A program made the position numbers and the translations under genes. 64,000 bases of DNA from the NCBI GenBank assembly GCA_032871835.1, contig CM065296.1:52605288-52669287 (forward strand), written 5' to 3'. This DNA comes from Dipteronia dyeriana (lineage: Eukaryota; Streptophyta; Magnoliopsida; Sapindales; Sapindaceae). This document shows, piece after piece, positions 12,973 through 23,900 of this stretch. The stretch's first letter is position 1; each line of letters opens with the position of its first letter. Below the pieces are notes generated by a model. That model had not been told where the DNA came from. It worked only from the letters and a program-made list of their open reading frames with translations, and searched no databases.

Positions 12973-14684
12973 AAGAAGGTTCTGAGTGTAAGAGCATAGT
13001 GGCCATCCAGATCTCAAGACTAGGAAATAGCTAGGTAGCGCTCCTGATGCCTTGGTTGAACTACCATCCCTAAGAAGGATCTGAGTGTAAGAGCATAGTT
13101 GCCATCCATATCTCAGGACAAAGAAATAGTTCGATAACGCTCCTGATGCCTTGGTCGGGATACCACCCCTTAGAAGTGTCTAAGTGTAAGAGCATAGTTG
13201 TCATCCAGATCTTAAGACAAGGAAATAGTTAGGTAGAGCTCCTTATGCCTTGGTCGGGCTACAACCCCCAAGAAGGGTCCGAGTGTAAGAGCATAGTTAT
13301 CATCTAGATCTCAAGACCAGGAAATAGCTAGGTAGCGCTCCTGATGCCTTGGTCGGGCTACCACCCCTAAGAAGGATCTAAGTGTAAGAGCATATTTGCC
13401 ATCCAGATCTTAGGACCAGGAAATAGCTAAATAGAGCTCCTGATGCCTTGGTCGAGCTACAACCCTAAAGAAGGTTCTGAGTGTAAGAGCATAGTGGCCA
13501 TCCAGATCTCAAGACCAGGAAATAGCTAGGTAGCGCTCTTGATGCCTTGGTCGGGCTACCATCTCTAAGAAGGATCTGAGTGTAAGAGCATAGTTGTCAT
13601 CCAGATCTCAATACCAGGAAATAGCTAGATAGCGCTCATGATGCCTTGGTCAAGCTACCACCCCTTAGAAGGTTCTGAGTGTAAGAGCATAGTGGCCATC
13701 CAGATTTTAAGACCAGGAAATAGCTAGGTAGCGCTCCTGATGCCATGGTCCGACTACCATCCCTAAGAAGGGTCTGAGTGTAAGAGCATAGTTGCCATCC
13801 AGATCTCAAGAAAAGGAAATTTCTAGATAGCACTCCTGATGCCTTGGTCAGGTTACCACCCCAGGAAGGTTCTGAGTGTAAGAGCATAGTGGTCATCCAG
13901 ATCTCAAGACCATGAAATAGCTAAATAGCCCTCCCGATCCCTTGGTCAGGCCACCAACAACAAGAAGGATCTCGGTGTGAGAGCATAGTTACCATCCCGA
14001 TCTAAACACCAAGAAATAGCTAGATATCGCTCCTAATGCCTTTGTTGGGCTACCACCTCCAAGAAGGGTCTGAGTGTAAGAGCATAGTTGCCATCCAGAT
14101 CTCAAGACCAGGAAATGGCTAGGTAGCGCTCTTGATGCCTTGGTCGGGGTACCACCCCTAAGAAGAATCTTAATGTAATAGCCTAGTTGCCATCTTGATC
14201 TTAAAACCAGAAAATATCTAGGTAGCGCTCCAGATGCCTTGGTCGAGCTACCACCCCTAAGAAGGATCTAAGTGTAAGAGCATAGTTGCCATCCAGATCT
14301 CAGGACCAGGAAATAGCTAGATAGCGCTCCTGATGCCTTGGTCGGGCTACCACCCCCAAGAAGGGTCCGAGTGTAAGAGCATAGTTGTCATCCAGATCTC
14401 AAGACTAGGAAATAGCTAGATAGCGCTCCTGATGCCTTGGTCAGGCTACCACCCCCAAGAAGGTTCTGAGTGTAAGAGCATAGTGGCCATCCAGATCTCA
14501 AGACCAGGAAATAGCTTGGTAGCGCACCTGATGCCTTGGTCGGGCTACCATCCCTAAGAAGGATCTGAGTGTAAGAGCATAGTTGCTATCCAGATCTCAG
14601 GACCAAGAAATAGTTAGATAACGCTCCTAATGCCTTGGTCGGGCTACCACCCCTTAGAAGTGTCTAAGTGTAAGAGCATAGTTG

Positions 14685-15194
14685 TCATCCAGATCTTAAT
14701 ACAAGGAAATAGTTAGGTAGAGCTCCTGATGCCTTGGTCGGGCTACAACCCCCAAGAAGGGTCCGAGTGTAAGAGCATAGTTGCCATCCAGATCTCAAGA
14801 CCAAGAAATAGCTAGATAGCGCTCCTGATTCCTTGGTTGGGCTACCACCCCCAAGAAGGTTTTGAATGTAAGAGCATAGTGGCCATCTAGATCTCAAGAC
14901 CAGGAAATTGCTAGGTAGCCCTCCCGATCTCTTGGCCAGGCAACCAGCAACAAGAAGGATCTGAGTGTAAGAGCATAGTGGCCATCCAGATCTCAAGACC
15001 AAGAAATAGCTAGATAGCCCTCCCGATCCCTTGGTCAGGCCACTAACAACAAGAAGGATCTGAGTGTAAGAGCATAGTTTCCATCCAGATCTCAAGACCA
15101 AGTAATAGCTAAACAGTGTTCCTAATGCCTTGGTCAGGCTACCGACTTCAAGAAGGTTTTGGATGTAAGAGCATAATTGCCATCCAGAACTCAA
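14685..15194 (-). other. longest open frame (169 codons), satellite-derived, not called as a gene
   Basis: This is the longest stop-free stretch starting with ATG that I accept in the window. Its product would be five tandem 33-residue repeats of the type SGWQLCSYTQ, then LLGGGSPTKASGAL, then SSYFLVLR. The frame exists because the monomer length is a multiple of three and this minus-strand frame has no stop in the consensus. It begins at a chance ATG and ends at a local frame change, with no distinct N- or C-terminal domain. I see no promoter, intron pattern or conserved ends. The best reading is non-coding; translation is not excluded by sequence alone. Confidence 0.85.
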
Positions 15195-15903
15195 GACCAG
15201 GAAATAGTAGGTAGTGCTCTTGATGCCTTGGTCAGGCTAACACCCCTAAGAAGGATCTTTATGTAATAGCCTAGCTGCCATTTTGATCTTAAGACCAGGA
15301 AATAGCTAGGTAGCGCTCCAGATGCCTTGGTCAAGCTACCACCCCTAAGAAAGAACTAAGTGTAAGAGCATAGTTGCCATCCAGATCTCAGGACCAGGAA
15401 ATAGCTAGATAGCGCTCCTGATGCCTTGGTCGGGCTACCACCTCCAAGAAGGTTCCGAGAGTAAGAGCACAGTTGTCATCCTGATCTTAAGACCAGGAAA
15501 TAGCTAGATAGCGCTCCTGATGCCTTGGTCAGGCTACCACCCCCAAGAAGGTTCTGAGTGTAAGAGCATAGTGGCCATCCAGATCTCAAGACCAGGAAAT
15601 AGCTAGGTAGCGCTCCTGATGCCTTGGTCAGGCTACCATCCCTAAGAAGGATCTGAGTGTAAGAGCATAGTTGACATCCAGATCTCATGACCAAGAAATA
15701 GTTAGATAACGCTCCAGATGCCTTGGTCGGGCTACCACCCCTTAGAAGTGTCTAAGTGTAAGAGCATAGTTGTCATCCAGATCTCAAGACAAGGAAGTAG
15801 TTAGGTAGAGCTCCTGATGCCTTGGTCGGGCTACCACTTCCAAGAAGGGTCTGATTGTGAGAGCATATTTGTCATCTAGATCTCAAGACCAGGAAATGGC
15901 TAG

Positions 15904-17288
15904 GTAGCACTCCTGATGCCTTGGTCGGGGTACCACCCCTAAGAAGGATCTTAATGTAATAGCCTAGTTTCCAACTAGATCTTAAAACCAGAAAATATCT
16001 AGGTAGCGCTCCAGATGCCTTGGTCGAGCTACCACCCCTAAGAAGGATCTAAGTGTAAGAGCATAGTTGCCATCCAGATCTCAGGACCGGGAAATAGCTA
16101 GATAGCGCTTCTGATGCCTTGTTCGGGCTACCACCCCCAAGAAGGGTCCGAGTGTAAGAGCATAGTTGTCATCCAGATCTCAAGACCAGGAAATAGCTAG
16201 ATAGCGCTCCTGATGCCTTGGTCAGGCTACCACCCCCAAGAAGGTTCTGAGTGTAAGAGCATAGTGGCCATCCAGATCTCAAGACCAGGAAATAGCTTGG
16301 TAGCGCTCCTGATGCCTTGGTCGGGCTACCATCCCTGTGAAGGATCTGAATGTAAGAGCATAGTTGCCATCCAGATCTCAGGACCAAGAAATAGTTAGAT
16401 AACGCTCCTGTTGCCTTGGTCGGGCTACCACCCCTTAGAAGTGTCTAAGTGTAAGAGCATACTTGTCATCCAGATCTCAAGACAAGGAAATAGTTAAGTA
16501 GAGCTCCTGATGCCTTGGTCGGGCTACAACCCCCAAGAAGGGTCCGAGTGTAAGAGCATTGTTGCCATCCAGATCTTAAGACCAAGAAATAGCTAGATAG
16601 CGCTCCTGATGCCTTGGTTGGGCTACCACCCCCAAGAAGGTTTTGAGTGTAAGAGCATAGTGGCCATCCAGATCTCAAGACCAAGAAATAGCTAGATAGC
16701 CCTCCCGATCCCTTGGTCAGGCCACTAACAACAAGAAGGATCTGAGTGTAAGAGCATAGTTGCCATCAAGATCTCAAGACCAAGTAATAGCTAGACAGTG
16801 CTCCTAATGCCTTGGTTAGGCTACCGACTTCAAGAAGGTTTTGGATGTAAGAGCATAGTTGCCATCCAGATCTCAAGACCAGGAAATAGTAGGTTGTGCT
16901 CCTGATGCCTTGGTCAGGCTAACACCCCTAAGAAGGATATTTATGTAATAGCCTAGCTGCCATTTTGATCTTAAGACCAGGAAATAGCTAGGTAGCGCTC
17001 CAGATGCCTTGGCCGGGCTACCACCTCTAAGAAGGATCTAAGTGTAAGAGCATAGTTGCCATCCAGATCTCAGGACCAGGAAATAGCTAGATAGCACTCC
17101 TGATGCCTTGGTCGGGCTACCACCTCCAAGAAGGGTCCGAGAGTAATAGCACAGTTGTCATCCAGATCTCAAGACCAGGAAATAGCTAGATAGCGCTCCT
17201 GATGCCTTGATCAGACTACCACCCCCAAGAAAGTTCTGAGTGTAAGAGCATAGTGGCCATCCAGATCTAAAGACCAAGAAATAGCTAG
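15904..17288 (+). repeat. 1385 bp tandem duplication, copy 1
   Basis: This fourteen-monomer segment is followed directly by a near-identical copy. The marker agcctagtttccaactagat occurs at 15961 and 17346, and all later markers keep the 1385 bp offset. The length is one base short of 14 x 99. The left edge lies near tagcactcctg, where upstream sequences diverge. Confidence 0.85.
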
Positions 17289-18670
17289 ATAGCACTCCTG
17301 ATGCCTTGGTCGGGGTACCACCCCTAAGAAGGATCTTAATGTAATAGCCTAGTTTCCAACTAGATCTTAAAACCAGAAAATATCTAGGTAGCGCTCCAGA
17401 TGCCTTGGTCGAGCTACCACCCCTAAGAAGGATCTAAGTGTAAGAGCATAGTTGCCATCCAGATCTCAGGACCGGGAAATAGCTAGATAGCGCTTCTGAT
17501 GCCTTGTTCGGGCTACCACCCCCAAGAAGGGTCCGAGTGTAAGAGCATAGTTGTCATCCAGATCTCAAGACCAGGAAATAGCTAGATAGCGCTCCTGATG
17601 CCTTGGTCAGGCTACCACCCCCAAGAAGGTTCTGAGTGTAAGAGCATAGTGGCCATCCAGATCTCAAGACCAGGAAATAGCTTGGTAGCGCTCCTGATGC
17701 CTTGGTCGGGCTACCATCCCTGTGAAGGATCTGAATGTAAGAGCATAGTTGCCATCCAGATCTCAGGACCAAGAAATAGTTAGATAACGCTCCTGTTGCC
17801 TTGGTCGGGCTACCACCCCTTAGAAGTGTCTAAGTGTAAGAGCATACTTGTCATCCGGATCTCAAGACAAGGAAATAGTTAAGTAGAGCTCCTGATGCCT
17901 TGGTCGGGCTACAACCCCCAAGAAGGGTCCGAGTGTAAGAGCATTGTTGCCATCCAGATCTTAAGACCAAGAAATAGCTAGATAGCGCTCCTGATGCCTT
18001 GGTTGGGCTACCACCCCCAAGAAGGTTTTGAGTGTAAGAGCATAGTGGCCATCCAGATCTCAAGACCAAGAAATAGCTAGATAGCCCTCCCGATCCCTTG
18101 GTCAGGCCACTAACAACAAGAAGGATCTGAGTGTAAGAGCATAGTTGCCATCAAGATCTCAAGACCAAGTAATAGCTAGACAGTGCTCCTAATGCCTTGG
18201 TTAGGCTACCGACTTCAAGAAGGTTTTGGATGTAAGAGCATAGTTGCCATCCAGATCTCAAGACCAGGAAATAGTAGGTTGTGCACCTGATGCCTTGGTC
18301 AGGCTAACACCCCTAAGAAGGATATTTATGTAATAGCCTAGCTGCCATTTTGATCTTAAGACCAGGAAATAGCTAGGTAGCGCTCCAGATGCCTTGGCCG
18401 GGCTACCACCTCTAAGAAGGATCTAAGTGTAAGAGCATAGTTGCCATCCAGATCTCAGGACCAGGAAATAGCTAGATAGCACTCCTGATGCCTTGGTCGG
18501 GCTACCACCTCCAAGAAGGGTCCGAGAGTAATAGCACAGTTGTCATCCAGATCTCAAGACCAGGAAATAGCTAGATAGCGCTCCTGATGCCTTGGTCAGA
18601 CTACCACCCCCAAGAAAGTTCTGAGTGTAAGAGCATAGTGGCCATCCAGATCTCAAGACCAGGAAATAGC
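17289..18670 (+). repeat. 1385 bp tandem duplication, copy 2
   Basis: This is the second copy. Differences from copy 1 noticed by eye are few, for example catccggatc at about 17853 against catccagatc, and gtgcacctga at 18281 against gtgctcctga. Resemblance to copy 1 fades at about 18650-18670. Confidence 0.8.
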
Positions 18671-19593
18671 TAGGTAGCGCTCCTGATGCCTTGGTCGGGC
18701 TACCATCCCTAAGAAGGATCTGAGTGTAAGAGCATAGTTTCCATCCAGATCTCATGACCAAGAAATAGTTAGATAACGCTCTAGATGCCTTGGTCGGGCT
18801 ACCTCCCCTTAGAAGTGTCTAAGTGTAAGAGCATAGTTGTCATCCAGATCTCAAGACAATGAAGTAGTTAGGTAGAGCTCCTGATGCCTTGGTCGGGCTA
18901 CCACCTCCAAGAAGGGTCTGATTGTAAGAGCATATTTGTCATCCAGATCTCAAGACCAGGAAATGGCTAGGTAGCGCTCCTGATGCCTTGGTCGGGGTAC
19001 CACCCCTAAGAAGGATCTTAATGTAATAGCCTAGTTGCCATCTAGATCTTAAAACCAGAAAATATCTAGGTAGCGCTCCAGATGCCTTGGTCGAGCTACC
19101 ACCCCTAAGAAGGATCTAAGTGTAAGAGCATAGTTGCCATCCAGATCTCAGGACCAGGAAATAGCTAGATAGCGCTTCTGATGCCTTGGTCGGGCTACCA
19201 CCCCCAAGAAGGGTTCGAGTGTAAGAGCATAGTTGTCATCCAGATCTCAAGACCAGGAAATAGCTAGATAGCGCTTCTGATGCCTTGGTCATGCTACCAC
19301 CCCCAAGAAGGTTCTGAGTGTAAGAGCATAGTGGCCATCCAGATCTCAAGACTAGGAAATAGCTTGGTAGCGCTCCAGATGCCTTGGTCGGGTTACCATC
19401 CCTGTGAAGGATCTGAATGTAAGAGCATAGTTGCCATCCAGATCTCAGGACCAAGAAATAGTTAGATAACGCTCATGTTGCCTTGGTCGGGCTACCACCC
19501 CTTAGAAGTGTCTAAGTGTAAGAGCATAGTTGTCATCCAGATCTCAAGACAAGGAAATAGTTAGGTAGAGCTAATGATGCCTTGGTCAGGCTA

Positions 19594-20022
19594 CAACCCC
19601 CAAGAAGGGTCCGAGTGTAAGAGCATAGTTGCCATCCAGATCTCAAGACCAGGAAATAGCTAGATAGCGCTCCTGATGCCTTGGTCAGGCTACCACCCCC
19701 AAGAAGGTTCTGAGTGTAAGAGCATAGTGTCCATCCAGATCTCAAGACCAGGAAATAGCTAGGTAGCGCTCCTGATGCCTTGGTCGGGCTACCATCCCTA
19801 AGAAGGATCTGAGTGTAAGAGCATATTTGCCATCTAGATCTCATGACCAAGAAATAGTTAGATAACGCTCCAGATGCCTTGTTCATGCTACCACCCCTTA
19901 GAAGTGTCTAAGTGTAAGAGCATAGTTGTCATCCAGATCTCAAGACAAGGAAATAGTTAGGTAGAGCTTTTGATGCCTTGGTCGGGCTACAACCCCCAAG
20001 AAGGGTCCGAGTGTAAGAGCAT
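19594..20022 (+). repeat. dispersed copy, partner of 8612-9040
   Basis: This is the second occurrence of the linked variant set found at 8612-9040. The distance exceeds any tandem unit in this part of the window, so it records either a long-range exchange or an older, larger duplication later overwritten in the middle. Confidence 0.8.
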
Positions 20023-20340
20023 AGTTGTCATCCAGATCTTAAGATCAGGAAATAGCTAGATAGCGCTCCTGATGCCTTGGTCAGGCTACCACCCCCAAGA
20101 AGGTTCTGAGTGTAAGAGCATAGTGGCCATCCTGATCTCAAGACCAGGAAATAGCTAGGTAGCGCTACTGATGCCTTGGTCGGGCTACCACCCCTAAGAA
20201 GGATCTAAGTGTAAGAGCATAGTTGCCATCCAGATCTCAGGACCAGGAAATAGCTAGGTAGAGCTGCTGATGCCTTGGTCGGGCTATAACCCCAAGAAGG
20301 GTCCGAGTGTAAGAGCATAGTTGTCATCCAGATCTCAAGA

Positions 20341-23300
20341 CCAGGAAATAGCTAGGTAGCGCTCACGATCCCTTGGTCAGGCCACCAACAACAAGAAGGA
20401 TCTGAGTGTAAGAGCATAGTTGCCATCCAGATCTCAAGACCAAGTAATAGCTAGACAGCGCTTCTAATGCCTTGGTCAGGCTACCACCTTAAAGAAGGTT
20501 TTGAGTGTAAGAGCATAGTTGCCATCCAGATCTCAAGACCAGGAAATAGCTAGGTAGCGCTCTTGATGCCTTGGTACCACCCCTAAGAAGGATCTGAGTG
20601 TAACAGCATAGTTGCCATCTTGATCTCAAGACCAGGAAATAGCTAAATAGCGCTCTTGATGCCTTGGTTGGGCTACGACCCCCAAGAAGAGTCTGAGTGT
20701 AATAGTAAAGTTGTCATCTAGATCTCAAGACCAGGAAAAAGCTAGGTAGCGCTCCTGATGCCTTGGTCGAGCTACCATCCCTAAGAAGGATCTGAGTGTA
20801 AGAGCATAGTTGCCATCCAGATCTCAGGACCAAGAAATAGTTAGATAACGCTCCTGATGCCTTGGTCGGGCTACCACCCATTAGAAGTGTCTAAGTGTAA
20901 GAGCATAGTTATCATCCAGATCTCAAGACAAGGAAATAGTTAGTTAGAGCTTCTGATGCCTTGGTCGGGCTACAATCCCCAAGAAGGGTCTGAGTGTAAG
21001 AGCATAGTTGTCATCCAGATCTCAAGACCAGGAAATAGCTAGGTAGCGCTCCTGGTGCCTTGGTCGGGCTACCACCCCTAAGAAGGGTCTGAGTGTAAGA
21101 CCATAGTTGCCATCCAGATCTCAAGACCAGGAAATATTTAGATAGCGCTCATGATGCCTTGGTCTGGCTACCACCCCCAAGAAGGTTCTGAGTGTAAGAG
21201 CATTGTGACCATCTACATCTCAGAACCAGGAAATAGCTAGGTAGCCCTCCCGATCTCTTGGTCAGGCTACCAGCAACAAGAAGGATCTGAGTGTAAGAGC
21301 ATAGTGGCCATCCAGATCTCAAGACCAAAATATAGCTAGATAGCCCTACCGATCCCTTGGTCAGGCCACCACCAACAACAAGAAAGATCTGAGTGTAAGA
21401 GCATAGTTGCCATCCAGATCTCAAGACCAAGTAATAGCTAGACAGCGATCCTAATGCCTTGGTCAGGCTACCACCTTTAAGAAGGTTCTGAGTGTAAGAG
21501 CATAGTTGCCATCCAGATCTTTAGACCAGGAAATAGCTAGGTAGTGCTCCTGATGCCTTGGTCGACCTACCACCCGTAAAAAGGATCTGAGTTTAATAGC
21601 ATAGTGGCCATCTTGATCTCAAGACCAGGAAATAGCTAGATAGCAGTCCTGATGCCTTGGTCGGGCTACCACCCCCAAGAAGGGTCCGAGTGTAATAGTA
21701 TAGTTGTCATCTAGATCTCAAGACCAAGAAATAGCTAGGTAGCGCTCCTGATGCCTTGGTCGGGCTACCACCCCTAAGAAGGATCTAAGTGTAAGAGCGT
21801 AGTTGCCATCCATATCTTAAGACCAGGAAATAGCTAGATAGCGCTCCTGATGCCTTGGCTGGGCTACCACCCCCAAGAAGGGTCCGAGTGTAAGAGTATA
21901 GTTGTCATACGAATCTTAAGACCAGGAAATAGCTAGATAGCGCTCCTGATGCCTTGGTCAGGCTACCACCCCCAAGAAGGTTCTGAGTGTAAGAGCATAG
22001 TGGCCATTCAGATCTCAAGACCAGGAAATAGCTAGGTAGCTCTCCTGATGCCTTGGTCAGGCTACCATCTCTAAGAAGGATCTGAGTGTAAGAGCATAGT
22101 TGAAATCCAGATCTCAGGACCAAGAAATAAGTAGATAAAGCTCCTGATGCCTTGGTCAGGCAACCACCCCTTAGAAGTGTCTAAGTGTAAGAGCATAGTT
22201 GTCATCCAGATCTCAAGTCAAGGAAATAGCAAGGTAGCGCTCCTGATGCCTTGGTCAGGCTACAACCCCCAAGAATGGTCCGAGTGTAAGAGCATAGTTG
22301 TCATCTAGATCTCAAGTCTAGGAATTAGCTAGGTAGCCCTCCTGATGCCTTGGTCGGGCTACCACCCTTAAGAAGGTCTGAGTGTAAGAGCATAGTTGCC
22401 ATCCAGATCTCAAGACCAGGAAATAGCTAGATAGCGCTGCTGATGCCTTGGTCGGGCTACAACCCCTAAGAAGGTTCTGAGTGTAAGAGCATAGTGGCCA
22501 TCTAGATCTCAAGACCAGGAAATAGCTAGGCAGCCCTCCCGATCTCTTGGTCAAGCTACCAGCAACAAGAAGGATCTGAGTGTAAGAGCATAGTGGCCAT
22601 CGAGATCTCAAGACCAAGAAATAGCTAGATAGCCCTCCCGATCCCATGGTTAGGATACCAACAACAAGAACGGTCTGAGTGTAATAGTGTAGTTGTTATC
22701 CAGATCTCAAGACCAGGAAAAAGCTAGGTAGTGCTCCTGATGCCTTGGTCGGGCTACCACCCCCAAGAAGGATCTGAGTGTAATAGCATAGTTGCCATCC
22801 AGAACTCTAGACCAGGAAAGAGTTAGGTAGTGCTCCTGATGCCTTGGTCGGGCTACCACCCCTAAGAAGGATCTGAGTGTAATAGCATAGTTGCCATCTT
22901 GATCTCAAGACCAGGAAATAGCTAGATAGTGCACATGATGCCTTGGTCGGGCTACCACCCCCAAAAAGGGTCTGAGTGTAATAGTATAGTTGTCATCTAG
23001 ATCTCAAGGCACGAAAATAGCTAGATAGCCCTCCTGATGCCTTGGTCAAGCTACAACCCCCTAGAAGGATCTCGGTATAAGAGCATAGTTGCCATCCAGA
23101 ACTCAAGACAAATAAATAGCTAGATAGCGCTCCTGATGCCTTGGTTGGGCTACCACCCCCTAGAAGGGTCCGAGTGTAAGAGCATAGTTGTCATCCAGAT
23201 CTCAAGACCAGGAAATAGCTAGGTAGCGCTCCAGATGCCTTGGTCGGGCTACCACCCCTAAGAAGGATCTAAGTGTAAGAGCACAGTTTCCATCCATATC

Positions 23301-23900
23301 TCAGGACCAGGAAATATCTAGATAGCGCTCCTGATGCCTGGGTAGGGCTACCACCCCCAAGAAGGGTCCGAGTGTAAGAGCATAGTTGTCATCCAGATCT
23401 CAAGACCGGGAAATAGCTAGATCGCGCTCCTGATGCCTTGGTCAGGCTACAACCCCTAAGAAGGTTCTGAGTGTAAGAGCATAGTGGCCATCCTGATCTC
23501 TAGACCAGAAAATAGCTAGGTAGCTCTCCTGATGCCTTGGTCGGGCTACCTTCCCTAAGAAGGATTTGAGTGTAAGAGCATAGTTGCCATCCAGATCTCA
23601 TAACCAAGAAATATTTAGATAACGCTGCTGATTCCTTGGTCGGGCTACCACCCCGTAGAAGTGTCTAAGTGTAAAAGTATAGTTGTCATCCAGATCTTAA
23701 GACAAGGAAATAGTTTGCTAGCGCTCCTGATGCCTTGGTCGGGCTACAACCCCCTAGAAGGGTCCGAGTGTAAGAGCATAGTTGTCATCCAGATCTCAAG
23801 ACCAGGAAATAGCTAGGTAGCGCTCCTGGTGCCTTGGTCGGGCTACCACCCCTAAGAAGGGTCTGAGTGTAAGAGCATAGTTGCCATCCAGATCTCAAGA
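20341..23900 (+). repeat. triplicated block, copy A (3560 bp)
   Basis: This is the first of three tandem near-identical blocks. The marker gctcacgatcccttggtcag at about 20361 and 23921 fixes the 3560 bp offset to copy B, and it holds to about 22730. Differences noticed over that stretch are only a few single bases, for example gaaggttctg at 21481 against gaaggttgtg at 25041. Compared with B, this copy lacks five monomers (495 bp) near 22791. It includes a 93 bp monomer near 20571 where ttggt joins accacc with six bases missing. Confidence 0.9.
20568..20580 (+). repeat. six-base deletion inside a monomer, copied at 24128-24140
   Basis: The usual ttggtcgggctaccacc reads ttggtaccacc here, giving a 93 bp monomer. 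The same change occurs 3560 bp downstream in copy B. It therefore predates the duplication and is a useful tag for it. Copy C lacks this part of the block. Confidence 0.85.

Larger units (their letters stand above)
5150..14000. repeat. mosaic higher-order region
   Basis: No gene is present. One recognisable block of monomers is repeated six times, seen from a common variant at 5784, 7169, 7960, 10136, 12016 and 13896. The spacings are 1385, 791, 2176, 1880 and 1880 bp, that is 14, 8, 22, 19 and 19 monomers, with most short by one base. The block includes a ttaccaccccagg monomer carrying about a one-base deletion, followed by a monomer with the ccaacaacaagaag variant. The irregular spacing shows repeated unequal exchange, not a fixed higher-order period. 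Confidence 0.85.
14000..20340. repeat. satellite region with 1385 bp duplication
   Basis: No gene is present. The region is marked by monomers with taatagcctag (a diverged taagagcata segment) and by gccactaacaacaagaag variants. It contains the 1385 bp tandem pair and a more diverged relative of its first part near 18950-19460. Its right end, about 19594-20022, matches 8612-9040 at an offset of 10982 bp. Confidence 0.85.

Noticed and set aside
14685..15194. Protein-coding gene for a 33-residue repeat protein (also the many shorter ORFs on both strands)
   Set aside because: The frames follow from a 99 bp period and a stop-free consensus frame. They begin at chance ATGs and end at chance changes, share no ends, overlap in several frames, and none spans a whole higher-order unit.
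20573..20578. ggtacc site made by the six-base deletion as a special site
   Set aside because: The same hexamer arises in many other monomers through a cggggtaccacc variant, so it is not distinctive.
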